A stretch of DNA of 64,000 bases from Burkholderiales bacterium (GTDB lineage: Bacteria; Pseudomonadota; Gammaproteobacteria; Burkholderiales; Nitrosomonadaceae). The notes beneath the pieces are model-generated. The model was not told where the DNA came from and made no database searches. It saw only the letters and a program-made list of their open reading frames with translations. The translations under genes were made by a program, and so were the position numbers. Numbering within the stretch: the first letter of the stretch is position 1; each line of letters begins with the position of its first letter. Shown here in pieces: positions 26,586 through 34,096 of the stretch. The stretch covers positions 496,001 through 560,000 of the forward strand of contig JACKLR010000002.1 in assembly GCA_024235795.1 (NCBI GenBank), written 5' to 3'.

Positions 26586-26882
26586 ATGGAAACGAGGAAA
26601 CAATATACAAAGGAATTCAAACTGGATGCAATCAGTCTGGTTCTGGATCAGGGATTTACGATAGCAGAAGCGGCCAGAAGCCTGGAGATCAGGGCTAACA
26701 TGCTTGGGCGATGGATCAAGGAGAACGAGGCGGATAATAATGGCCAGGCATTCCGGGGTAATGGGAAACTGACGCCGGATCAGGAAGAAATTCGGCGACT
26801 TAAGATAGAAAACAAACAATTAAAGCTTGAGCGATAAATATTAAAGGAGGCGGCGGTCTTTTTCGCGAAAGAAACGAAGTGA
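26586..26882 (+). pseudogene. IS3 OrfA with in-frame stop
   Basis: GGAGG precedes the ATG at 26586. The protein has the helix-turn-helix of IS3 OrfA (KEFKLDAISLVLDQGFTIAEAA) and a leucine-zipper-like region (EEIRRLKIENKQLKLER). A TAA at 26835 interrupts the expected LER-x-ILKEAAVFFAKETK ending, which continues in frame to 26882. The single-codon nonsense change would stop OrfA before the usual OrfA-OrfB frameshift region, so this copy may no longer make the fused transposase. Confidence 0.75.
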
Positions 26883-27757
26883 AGTATTCGTTCATCACCC
26901 AAAAGAAAAAGACCTGCCCGGTCGGCCTGATGTGCCGGCTATTGGGTGTGAGTCGCAGTGCTTACTATGACTATGAACAACGCCGCCGCAACTGCCCGGA
27001 TGATCTGCACCACAGGCAACTGCTTGATGCTGTGCAGAATATTGCAAAATCATGCGATTACACCTATGGCAGTCGCAGGATGAAACGAGCGCTAAATGCC
27101 TTGGGCTATCGGGTTAGTCGCTGGAAGGCAAGAAGACTAATGCAGGAAGCCGGGATACAAGTGAGACACCGGAAGAAATACAAGGTGACGACGGACAGCA
27201 ATCACCCGTTGCCAGTGTTTGAGAACCAATTGAATCGGCAATTTACGGTTGCCAGACCGGATCAAGTCTATGTTTGCGACATTACCTACATTTGGACTCA
27301 GGAAGGCTGGCTGTATCTGGCGGTTGTCATCGATTTGTTCTCCAGAAAGGTGGTGGGTTGGAGCATGAGCTTACGGATGAAAGCAACACTGGTTTGTGAT
27401 GCATTGCGAATGGCTATCTGGTTGCGTCGGCCACCGTCTGGCCTGATCGTGCATTCAGATCGTGGGTCGCAGTATGCCAGCAAAGCATACCGCAACCTAC
27501 TGAAAGCATATGGTTTTATTGGCAGCATGAGTCGCCTGGGAAATTGTTGGGATAATGCAGTTGCGGAAAGCTTCTTTGGTAGCCTCAAGCAGGAACGCTG
27601 CCAATGGCGGCATTACCAAACCCGCTATGAAGCACAGCAGGACATTTTGCAGTATATCGCCGTGTTTTATAACAACCAAAGACTGCATTCATACCTGGAT
27701 TACAAAAGCCCAAACCAATATGAAGCAGAAGCAGCAAAAACGATGAAAGTTGCTTAA
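26879..27757 (+). CDS. IS3-family transposase OrfB (DDE integrase core)
   Basis: The 292-aa protein contains an HTH_21 region and an rve integrase core. The catalytic residues are visible: CDITYIW (first Asp), VHSDRGSQYAS (second Asp) and NAVAESFFGSLKQE (Glu). It begins at a GTG overlapping the OrfA end by 4 bp, as in IS3 elements that rely on -1 frameshifting. OrfB is complete even though OrfA has a nonsense codon. Confidence 0.92.
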   Translation: MKYSFITQKKKTCPVGLMCRLLGVSRSAYYDYEQRRRNCPDDLHHRQLLDAVQNIAKSCDYTYGSRRMKRALNALGYRVSRWKARRLMQEAGIQVRHRKKYKVTTDSNHPLPVFENQLNRQFTVARPDQVYVCDITYIWTQEGWLYLAVVIDLFSRKVVGWSMSLRMKATLVCDALRMAIWLRRPPSGLIVHSDRGSQYASKAYRNLLKAYGFIGSMSRLGNCWDNAVAESFFGSLKQERCQWRHYQTRYEAQQDILQYIAVFYNNQRLHSYLDYKSPNQYEAEAAKTMKVA

Positions 27758-27783
27758 CTGAGGTGTCCGGTTTTACTTGACCA

Positions 27784-28047
27784 GGTCACATCGAGGAAAA
27801 TGTGCGCGAGGATCAGTTGAAGATAATCAAATACAATCACCTGATTGCCAATCTGATGATTTTCCACAACTGCCATACAATGACGCAGGCATTCAAGGAA
27901 CTGGAAGCGGAAGGGATGAAGTTGACGCCAGAATTGGCCGCTGCGTTTAGTCCATATCGGACGCATCATGCCAATCGTTTCGGCACCTATGAGCTTCGGG
28001 AACGTGATTTGGAGCCAATTGATTATGGCGTGACGTTCCAGATGTAA
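27784..28047 (+). pseudogene. C-terminal fragment of a Tn3-family transposase (TnpA)
   Basis: The reading frame right after the IS3 end encodes EENVREDQLKIIKYNHLIAN, then IFHNCHTMTQAF and LSP-like FSPYRTHHANRFGTYEL. This is the recognisable end of Tn3-family TnpA, which normally exceeds 950 aa. Everything upstream is missing. Together with the resolvase fragment it shows that a Tn3 transposon once occupied this place. Confidence 0.8.
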
Positions 28048-28129
28048 CGAAATCAGGGATGTTACTCATTTACGAAGGAATCCTTACGGTCCCCCATATT
28101 AAGAAAACCTTTTGTGAAGGAGAAGACTA

Positions 28130-28450
28130 ATGACTATTGATGAGAATCTGGTACAGGCAGTCTGGGAAAAAGGACGAGGGATGCTGGAGCAAGATACATC
28201 CGAGTGGCGCAAGGACCAATGTGGCGCGTGGATAAACCGGCAACAATATAATAATGTGAAGTCAGAATATGGTTGGAAGATCGTAAATGTTAAGCCAGGC
28301 AGTCCAGATTCCCTGGAAAACCTGCAGCCATTTCACTGGAATAATGATTTCGATATTGCAAACGATAAGCCACACTGCAGGGTCACGGCGGACCGAACTG
28401 GATTGTTGCCCACTCAAGACATCGATATGCCGCACAATACCAGCGCTTGA
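28130..28450 (+). CDS. degenerate HNH-fold protein
   Basis: A 106-aa protein with AAGGAG upstream. The segment RKDQCGAWINRQQYNNVKSEYGWKI followed by SLENLQPFHWNND has the layout of small HNH-fold proteins, which normally read GWEIDHI then NLQPLHW-NN. Here the catalytic Asp-His pair is replaced by Val-Asn (KIVNVKP), so nuclease activity is doubtful. It may be a decayed gene or a binding-only derivative. It follows the Tn3 remnant. Confidence 0.5.
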   Translation: MTIDENLVQAVWEKGRGMLEQDTSEWRKDQCGAWINRQQYNNVKSEYGWKIVNVKPGSPDSLENLQPFHWNNDFDIANDKPHCRVTADRTGLLPTQDIDMPHNTSA

Positions 28451-28563
28451 TCTACCAGTATATGGCTGGTTTTATTGATACGGAAGCTTGCAGGGTGCTA
28501 AATCGAAAAAAGAAATAATTTCTTCTACACACCCTGCTAACATAAGTTGGCAGCAAAAGGAGA

Positions 28564-29196
28564 TTAATCAATTATTCGTCTAAAATTATAAAAAGAGACA
28601 GCTGCTGCGCAAAGCAGAAGTAAAGGCCAGAACTGAACGATGCCTTCGTACCATCGCGAACCTACGGTGATCGGAATTACTAATCTAAAATCCAGCTGAT
28701 TCTCATCTACGCCAGAAAGATGAAGCACGTATTCTCCCGGTTCATCAACGTGAATCTCAAGAGAAATACTGCCTGAATGATAATTTTTTGCGGGAATTGA
28801 AAAAAGCGCTTTCCCCAATTTGCCATCAGCCTCCCTGAACAGGCTGAGTGCCACCGATCGCTCACGTACGGAAACAGGATACAGTAAGTCAATGGTGATA
28901 CTGAGTATGCCTGGGCTGGGTACTTTTCCACATAAAATGGGAACAGACATTGCACTTAAGGCATCCTGCGGTATTTCATAGTCTTTAGGAATAAAATAGG
29001 CAGAATAACCAATTAACAATGTATCAGACTCAATTGTGCAAGTACCACCACGAAACCCTTTTGGGTATGTTTCCGACATGTCGCCTTGAGAACTTACGTG
29101 GAACTGCATTCCAATCAGAATAATGACCATTAGCGTACTGATAGCAATCATAAGACGCCGGGTATGTATCGATAAATTTTGCCAGATTGCAGTCAT
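28564..29196 (-). CDS. membrane-anchored protein of unknown function beside the urea transporter
   Basis: The 210-aa product has one membrane helix near each end (about residues 14-32 and 186-203). Between them is a beta-rich extracytoplasmic domain of about 150 residues containing CTIESDTLLIGY and HVDEPGEYVLHLSGVDE. I do not recognise the family. A GGAGGAG site supports the start. It lies 49 bp downstream of the urea transporter gene in the same direction, so it is probably cotranscribed. Confidence 0.55.
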   Translation of the reverse strand: MTAIWQNLSIHTRRLMIAISTLMVIILIGMQFHVSSQGDMSETYPKGFRGGTCTIESDTLLIGYSAYFIPKDYEIPQDALSAMSVPILCGKVPSPGILSITIDLLYPVSVRERSVALSLFREADGKLGKALFSIPAKNYHSGSISLEIHVDEPGEYVLHLSGVDENQLDFRLVIPITVGSRWYEGIVQFWPLLLLCAAAVSFYNFRRIID

Positions 29197-29245
29197 AAAC
29201 TCCTCCTTGGAAATGTTTGCTGGGATCGAAAAGGGGATAATTTGC

Positions 29246-30205
29246 TTAACTCATTGCTGCCGAAAACCAGTATCTGGATTTACTCGCAATAAACAGGACT
29301 ACCCATAAGGTAAGAATAAAGGGAGATGCCAGAACAGGCAGGCCCATGGGTGTCAGTAGACTAGATAATACTGCCTGGCACAGCACGGCCAGAATACCGG
29401 CCAGGATCGCCAGCAAGGCGCTTTTGGCACTGGGCTCGAGAAAAACCCAGCCGATTGCAATCATGACCAGGGCCGGATTGAATCCATAGAGTCCCGCCTC
29501 GATAGCACTTGCATGGACGCCGAGTATTGCGGGTACGACAACCCCGATGAAAGCGCCGCCAATCACCATCAGCGCGCCGCGCAGGGAGGCGATGGCAATT
29601 CCGGTAAGAAGCATGCCGCCGGCAAGCGTATTGTCGGTAAAGATAACCTGGCCTATGCCTCTTGCCAGTGCAGTGAACCATGTTTCCAGAGGGAGGGTAC
29701 CTATATCCATGACGGCTAACTGCATGCTTGCTGCGGGTAACGCTGGGCCAAGTGCGTAGCTGTCGAAGGCGTAGATCGTTACCAGAAATACCCAGCTGAC
29801 CAGGACAAATGGTGAAGTTGCGGCTGGCATGTTAAAGAGCTGGAGCATTCTGGTCAGAACTGCCCACATGAGGCTCGACAGCATGGATGCCAATACAATA
29901 TAGAGCCAGAGCTGGGGCGTATGTTCAAGAAATATTGAGAGGCAGGCGCCTGACAGCACACCGTTGAAGCCATATAATCCTGCTTCGATATCGGCTTTGC
30001 AGAATCTGCAGGCATGAGCAGTCACAGTGCTGCTGATCAAGCCAACGGTTGCAGCCAGCCCTGTGATCGTTCCGCCTGCGTAGAATGCCGCCAGTACGAT
30101 CAATCCTGTGACGGCGTTGTTACAGAAAACGACCTGTCCGGCACCCCTCAGCAAAATGCGTAGAGGTGTGGGTATCCTCTTGTCCAAATTTAATGACCAG
30201 TTCAA
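29246..30205 (-). CDS. urea transporter (UT family)
   Basis: The 319-aa polytopic protein shows the twofold internal repeat of UT channels. Each half has a GQV-x-F-x-N/D-N-x(2)-G motif (GAGQVVFCNNAVTGL and GIGQVIFTDNTLAGG) followed by EAGLYGFNGVL or EAGLYGFNPAL. These form the selectivity filter for passive urea flow. In ammonia oxidisers urea feeds urease to supply ammonia. No urease genes are in the window. It sits between a TetR regulator and an unknown membrane protein. Confidence 0.92.
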   Translation of the reverse strand: MNWSLNLDKRIPTPLRILLRGAGQVVFCNNAVTGLIVLAAFYAGGTITGLAATVGLISSTVTAHACRFCKADIEAGLYGFNGVLSGACLSIFLEHTPQLWLYIVLASMLSSLMWAVLTRMLQLFNMPAATSPFVLVSWVFLVTIYAFDSYALGPALPAASMQLAVMDIGTLPLETWFTALARGIGQVIFTDNTLAGGMLLTGIAIASLRGALMVIGGAFIGVVVPAILGVHASAIEAGLYGFNPALVMIAIGWVFLEPSAKSALLAILAGILAVLCQAVLSSLLTPMGLPVLASPFILTLWVVLFIASKSRYWFSAAMS

Positions 30206-30220
30206 GGTGGTGTTCCTCTT

Positions 30221-30859
30221 TTAAATTGAGTGCATCTTTGTTGCCTGATTGTTGGTGCAAGGGGCGCTGCGCAGGATGTCCTCTGCAGTCAGTCGTCCGA
30301 TATGGGCGACTTCGCCATTGCCGGTCACCATCGCGGTTACGATGGTGCCATCGATCAGGAGGCTCAATTTCTTCGTGACCAATTCGGGATCCTGTATACC
30401 ACTTTGCGCAACCATTGCTTGCAGCCTGGCATTGATTTTTTCGCCGTGCCGGTTGGCAATTTCCTGTATCCAACTGTTACCCTTATCGTGCTCGGCGACC
30501 GCATTGATGAACACGCAGCCGTAAAAATCCTCGCTTTTGAACCAGTTCTGCATCAGATCAAACAAGGCCAGGATACGCTCAACGGGAGAGCAATGCATTT
30601 GCGGCAAATCCCGATCGAACCAGCGAAACCAGATACTTGCTTCAGCCTCGAATACTGCCTTGAGCAAGTTTTCTTTCGAGCCGAAATGCAGATACAGCGT
30701 GCGGCGGGATACGCCTGATTCTTCGATAATTCTGGCGATGCCCGTGGCATGTATGCCTTCCTTGCAAAACAGGCGGCAGGCCGTCTGCAGCAATTTTCTT
30801 TTATTGGTTTCTTTCCGTGAATGATGTCTGGGTCGTGCCTGCGTTCCGGTGTCTAACAT
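30221..30859 (-). CDS. TetR/AcrR-family transcriptional regulator
   Basis: The N-terminal helix-turn-helix is clear (LLQTACRLFCKEGIHATGIARI, then SGVSRRTLYLHFGSKENLL at residues about 43-62). The C-terminal ligand-binding part of about 130 residues (FYGCVFINAVAEH) resembles the YcdC/AcrR C-terminal types. It lies between the FMO and urea transporter genes on the same strand, so it may control either. Its ligand is unknown. Confidence 0.9.
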   Translation of the reverse strand: MLDTGTQARPRHHSRKETNKRKLLQTACRLFCKEGIHATGIARIIEESGVSRRTLYLHFGSKENLLKAVFEAEASIWFRWFDRDLPQMHCSPVERILALFDLMQNWFKSEDFYGCVFINAVAEHDKGNSWIQEIANRHGEKINARLQAMVAQSGIQDPELVTKKLSLLIDGTIVTAMVTGNGEVAHIGRLTAEDILRSAPCTNNQATKMHSI

Positions 30860-30921
30860 AGCAATGATCGATTGGGTACTTCGCCTTCAGAGCGGCAGCG
30901 AAGCTTGATTGAAAATTTCCA

Positions 30922-32109
30922 TTATCGTCCCGCCGCCAATTGTTGTTTGATTTTTTTTGCGATTCTGCCAGCCTCGAGACGGATTTCCCGTAGCAGACCA
31001 CTTAATGGGTTTACTTGCCCGATGAAGTAGAGGCGGGGGGCGTCCTTGAACTCCTGGTCGCCCGAAATAACCGATCTGTCATTCTCGTCGGTGATGCCTG
31101 GCACTTGAACCAGTTTGGAAATTCCGGTGCGAAAACCTGTGCCCGCGATGATGACATCGGGCTCCAGCGTCGTGAGTGAATGGGTGCTGCCGGGATCGGT
31201 TGTCAGCGTGCGCAGGACATGTACGGTTCGCCCGGTGATTTTCTGGATCGGACCAACGATTCTGATCCGGCCGGCCCGGACATCGTCCACGAAAGGACGA
31301 TAGAGAATGGGTACGACATTGTTGATGGCGTATTGTTTGGAGAGTGGCAGGGTCGGATAGGGAAGACCATGCGCGCTCAGGTTGCCGATCATGCTGCGCT
31401 GCAGGAAGCTCAATATGCGATCCACGATAGTACCGGGCCAGTAGCGGGTCCATACGCCAATACCGATCAGTGGAATGCCATAAACGCTTTTAGGCAGGAT
31501 ATGCGGGGGCGTTCTGCCCGATACGGTGACATGACTGGCGTGTTCGGTCAGCCTGCTGGCAATTTCGGCGGCAGAATTGCCGGTGCCGATGACCAGCACA
31601 TGCTTGCCGGAAAAATCTTGAGCGTTCTTGAATTTCGAGGAGTGAATGATCTCGCCGGGGAAAGTTTCCATGCCTTCCCATTTGGGTATGACTGGAATGC
31701 GGCACCCGCCAATGGCCATGACCACAGCGCGTGATTCAAAACGTTTGCCATCAATGCTGGTGATGATCCACAGGTCGCGGTCGGGATCGTAATTGACCTG
31801 TTTGATATCGATGTTTGTTTGTACTGTAAATCCTCCCCGCTCAGGGAAGGTCTCCAGCAGGCGCACCACTTCCTCGCGCGAAGGCCAGGAGCCGGCGGAG
31901 AGGGGAAATTTGCTGCCTGACAAGGCCGAGAAATAGCGGCCGGAATTCAGGCGTACGCCATCATAGTGATTGCGCCAGACATCCCCCACCGCAGCGGTGC
32001 GTTCCAGTACCAGCGGTTCCAGGCCCGCTCTGGCCAGCTCATAGGCGGCTGACAATCCTGCCGGGCCTGCGCCGACCACGGCTACATCGTGAATATCATT
32101 ATTTTTCAT
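30922..32109 (-). CDS. flavin-containing monooxygenase-like oxidoreductase
   Basis: The 395-aa protein has an FAD-binding GAGPAGLSAA motif at residues 13-22 and an NADP-binding GTGNSAAEIA motif near 173. YPTLPLSKQ and DVIIAGTGFRTGI appear later. This is the two-dinucleotide-fold layout of FMO/YUCCA/CzcO-type enzymes that oxygenate nitrogen, sulfur or carbonyl substrates. The substrate cannot be predicted. It is flanked by OsmC and TetR genes, a combination often tied to stress or detoxification. Confidence 0.85.
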   Translation of the reverse strand: MKNNDIHDVAVVGAGPAGLSAAYELARAGLEPLVLERTAAVGDVWRNHYDGVRLNSGRYFSALSGSKFPLSAGSWPSREEVVRLLETFPERGGFTVQTNIDIKQVNYDPDRDLWIITSIDGKRFESRAVVMAIGGCRIPVIPKWEGMETFPGEIIHSSKFKNAQDFSGKHVLVIGTGNSAAEIASRLTEHASHVTVSGRTPPHILPKSVYGIPLIGIGVWTRYWPGTIVDRILSFLQRSMIGNLSAHGLPYPTLPLSKQYAINNVVPILYRPFVDDVRAGRIRIVGPIQKITGRTVHVLRTLTTDPGSTHSLTTLEPDVIIAGTGFRTGISKLVQVPGITDENDRSVISGDQEFKDAPRLYFIGQVNPLSGLLREIRLEAGRIAKKIKQQLAAGR

Positions 32110-32194
32110 AGTTCACCTTGTTTGGTATGCAGTTATTCATGCTCAAAAATGCACGCGACTGGCTGCCATAAATCCCGATGCGCGGATGAAGTAC

Positions 32195-32758
32195 TCAGGA
32201 AGCATGCGTTGCGGTTGCTTCAGCGTGGTGAACAATCTCGACATCGATCGGCACCGGTCGCATGATCGTGTCCGGGATGGGCGCGGTTGGAAATACTTTT
32301 TCCATTAGCGCGATGACCTTTTCTTCCGGGGCATCGGTCTGGATATCGACAACGATTTTGATATTTTCGTAACCAGGCGTGCCTGCCTCCAGACCAAAGG
32401 CTGTCCGGAAATTGACTCGGCCCGAAACGTTCATGCGCAGGGATTCCACATGGATGCGGGCGGCTGATAAAGCGGCGATATAAGTATTGACCAGGCAAGC
32501 ACCCACAGCTGCCAGCAGTAAATCTTCCGGTGTGGCGCCCATTTCTTCCCCGCCATAGCGTTTGGGTTCATCGGAAAGCACCACTTGGCCATCGGTGGTG
32601 TGCGTGGTGCTATGAAAGCCGCTGTCCCACTCAACTGTCGCCCGGTAGCCAGGGTTAGCGATATCGCCTTTGTCATCTGCTTTGATCGAATCGAGCGCTG
32701 CCCATATCCGTTTCAGGTCGAGTCCATTCACGATAATGTCGGTGGTTGAATTAATCAT
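32195..32758 (-). CDS. OsmC-family peroxiredoxin-like protein
   Basis: The 187-aa protein matches OsmC/OhrA-type thiol peroxidases. It has DLLLAAVGACLVNTYIAALS, carrying the C-terminal cysteine of the pair, and the EEMGATPEDLL segment. The first catalytic cysteine region reads less typically, so peroxidase activity is uncertain. It is the first gene of a probable minus-strand operon with the FMO gene. Confidence 0.85.
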   Translation of the reverse strand: MINSTTDIIVNGLDLKRIWAALDSIKADDKGDIANPGYRATVEWDSGFHSTTHTTDGQVVLSDEPKRYGGEEMGATPEDLLLAAVGACLVNTYIAALSAARIHVESLRMNVSGRVNFRTAFGLEAGTPGYENIKIVVDIQTDAPEEKVIALMEKVFPTAPIPDTIMRPVPIDVEIVHHAEATATHAS

Positions 32759-33038
32759 AGCTAAGTCTCCATGATGAGCGCAGGTGGTGGAAATGAATTC
32801 CCCTTATCTGCCTGATAAAAATATTTTACTGATTGTCATTCTAGCACACTTATCGCAAAAAGTATACCGATCGTTCTCTTTTTAAATCCTCTTCTAAAAC
32901 AGATGGATAGCCTAGAAAATTAGAAACCTGAGGCGCGCGAGGTGTGTTGATGAGCTATGAAGAAAGGCAGCATGGTCGGTTGAGTTTTTCGGTGGTGTGA
33001 TGATCAAAGAAGGCGCCAGTGCGAGACTGAACGAAACA
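32759..33038. other. intergenic region upstream of the OsmC gene
   Basis: About 280 bases carry no gene I can support. It should include the OsmC promoter on the minus strand. The right part runs into a long palindromic repeat. Confidence 0.35.
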
Positions 33039-33134
33039 TCAGGTCGAGAATAAAGAAAAATAAAAGCGGTGATTGGGATTCTTGCAAACAATAACCTCAA
33101 TCGTTACTCTTATTTTTCTTGATTCGCGACCTGA
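33039..33134. repeat. long imperfect palindrome (REP/MITE-like)
   Basis: Arms of about 38 bp face each other across a loop of about 20 bases. Both share TCAGGTCG, GAAT, AAGAAAAATAA and GATTG with a handful of mismatches. The right arm is preceded in its own orientation by GGGG before TCAGGTCG, recalling the GGGGTCAGGTC motif of REP sequences mobilised by REP-associated tyrosine transposases. No such transposase is adjacent. Confidence 0.6.
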
Positions 33135-33146
33135 CCCCGATATTGC

Positions 33147-33230
33147 GATACAAAAGCTCAAATCAATATGAAGCAGAGGCAGTAAAATGAGAAAAATTGC
33201 TTAATTGGTGTTCCTGGAATTTGTTGACTA
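33147..33230 (+). mobile_element. right-end remnant of an IS3-family element
   Basis: This stretch matches the 3' end of the IS3 copy at 27700-27783. It encodes YKSSNQYEAEAVK and a stop, then a right terminal repeat ending in TTGACTA. The rest of that element is gone. Confidence 0.75.
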
Positions 33231-33249
33231 CGTCACCCACTACTCTTTA

Positions 33250-34091
33250 GAAGCTGTCTGGCAAAACGATTTCCATTAGAATCAAGGATTTTGATAACAA
33301 GCTAAGAGATGTCATACAAAACGGATATAAATAATGAGGAATGGAACTTGATAAAAAAGAGTTTGATCCTGTCAGCAAACGTGGCAATAGTCACAAACAT
33401 AGCAAAAGAACCATTGTGAATGCCATTCTGTATGTTGTCAAAGGCGGTATCCAGTGGCGGCTGATGCCGAACGATTTTCCTCCCTGGCAGACTGTTTACG
33501 ATCATTTTAGCCGGTGGAACAAGCGTGGTGTCTGGGAGGAATGCCTGGATAAGTTGACGCTCTTTTCTCGTCAAAAAGCTGGACGCTGTGCCGTACCCAG
33601 TTATGGCATCATTGATGCACAAAGCGTGAAAACTCAGTACGCCAGCGAAGAACGAGGAATTGATGGTGGCAAAAAAGTTAAAGGTCACAAGCGGCATATC
33701 GTGGTAGACATTCTCGGTAATTTACTCCACGTCAAAGTTCATGCTGCCAATGTGAGCGATACCAAAAGCGCTTGTACAGTGCTGGAAGGTGTCATCGATA
33801 AATACCCTTCACTCAAAGCATTCTCAGGGGATGCCGGTTATCGAGGTACAGCAGTTGATTTCGTAGTTAATGGGCTAGGCCTGGCTTTGCACATTTCAGA
33901 GAAAATCGAAGGTAAATGGGCTGTTTTACCGAAGCGGTGGGTGGTCGAGCGCACGTTTTCCTGGCTTGGTAACTTTCGCCGTTTATCCAAGGATTTCGAA
34001 ATCTTGCCGGCTACTGCCGAAAACATGATTCGAATCGCCATGATGAAAATAACACTTGCAAAATGCGTCTAATATTTTACCAGACAGCTTC
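33250..34091 (+). mobile_element. IS5-family insertion sequence
   Basis: The 842-bp element has terminal repeats GAAGCTGTCTGG at the left and CCAGACAGCTTC at the right. Its flanks show a 3-bp duplication, TTA, on both sides. It encodes a single transposase. The right flank lies within the sbcC fragment and the left flank is IS3 debris, so it may mark a recombination junction. Confidence 0.88.
33341..34072 (+). CDS. IS5-family transposase
   Basis: The 243-aa DDE transposase shows GGIQWRLMPNDFPPWQTVYDHF in its N-terminal DUF4096-like region. The catalytic segments are IIDAQSVKT (first Asp), FSGDAGYRG (second Asp) and RWVVERTFSWLGNFRRL (Glu), the closing signature of the family. It seems intact, with an ATG at 33341. 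A longer N-terminus is usual in the family, so the annotated start may lose a few residues. Confidence 0.9.
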   Translation: MELDKKEFDPVSKRGNSHKHSKRTIVNAILYVVKGGIQWRLMPNDFPPWQTVYDHFSRWNKRGVWEECLDKLTLFSRQKAGRCAVPSYGIIDAQSVKTQYASEERGIDGGKKVKGHKRHIVVDILGNLLHVKVHAANVSDTKSACTVLEGVIDKYPSLKAFSGDAGYRGTAVDFVVNGLGLALHISEKIEGKWAVLPKRWVVERTFSWLGNFRRLSKDFEILPATAENMIRIAMMKITLAKCV

Positions 34092-34096
34092 TTAAA

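Larger units (their letters stand above)
26528..27783 (+). mobile_element. IS3-family insertion sequence
   Basis: The element of about 1,256 bp carries OrfA and OrfB. Its terminal inverted repeats begin TGGTC and share CGGACAC and AGTTAAG in matching positions. No target-site duplication is visible: the left flank is resolvase and the right flank is Tn3 transposase. The insertion was therefore probably followed by deletion or recombination across the Tn3 remnant. Confidence 0.85.
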
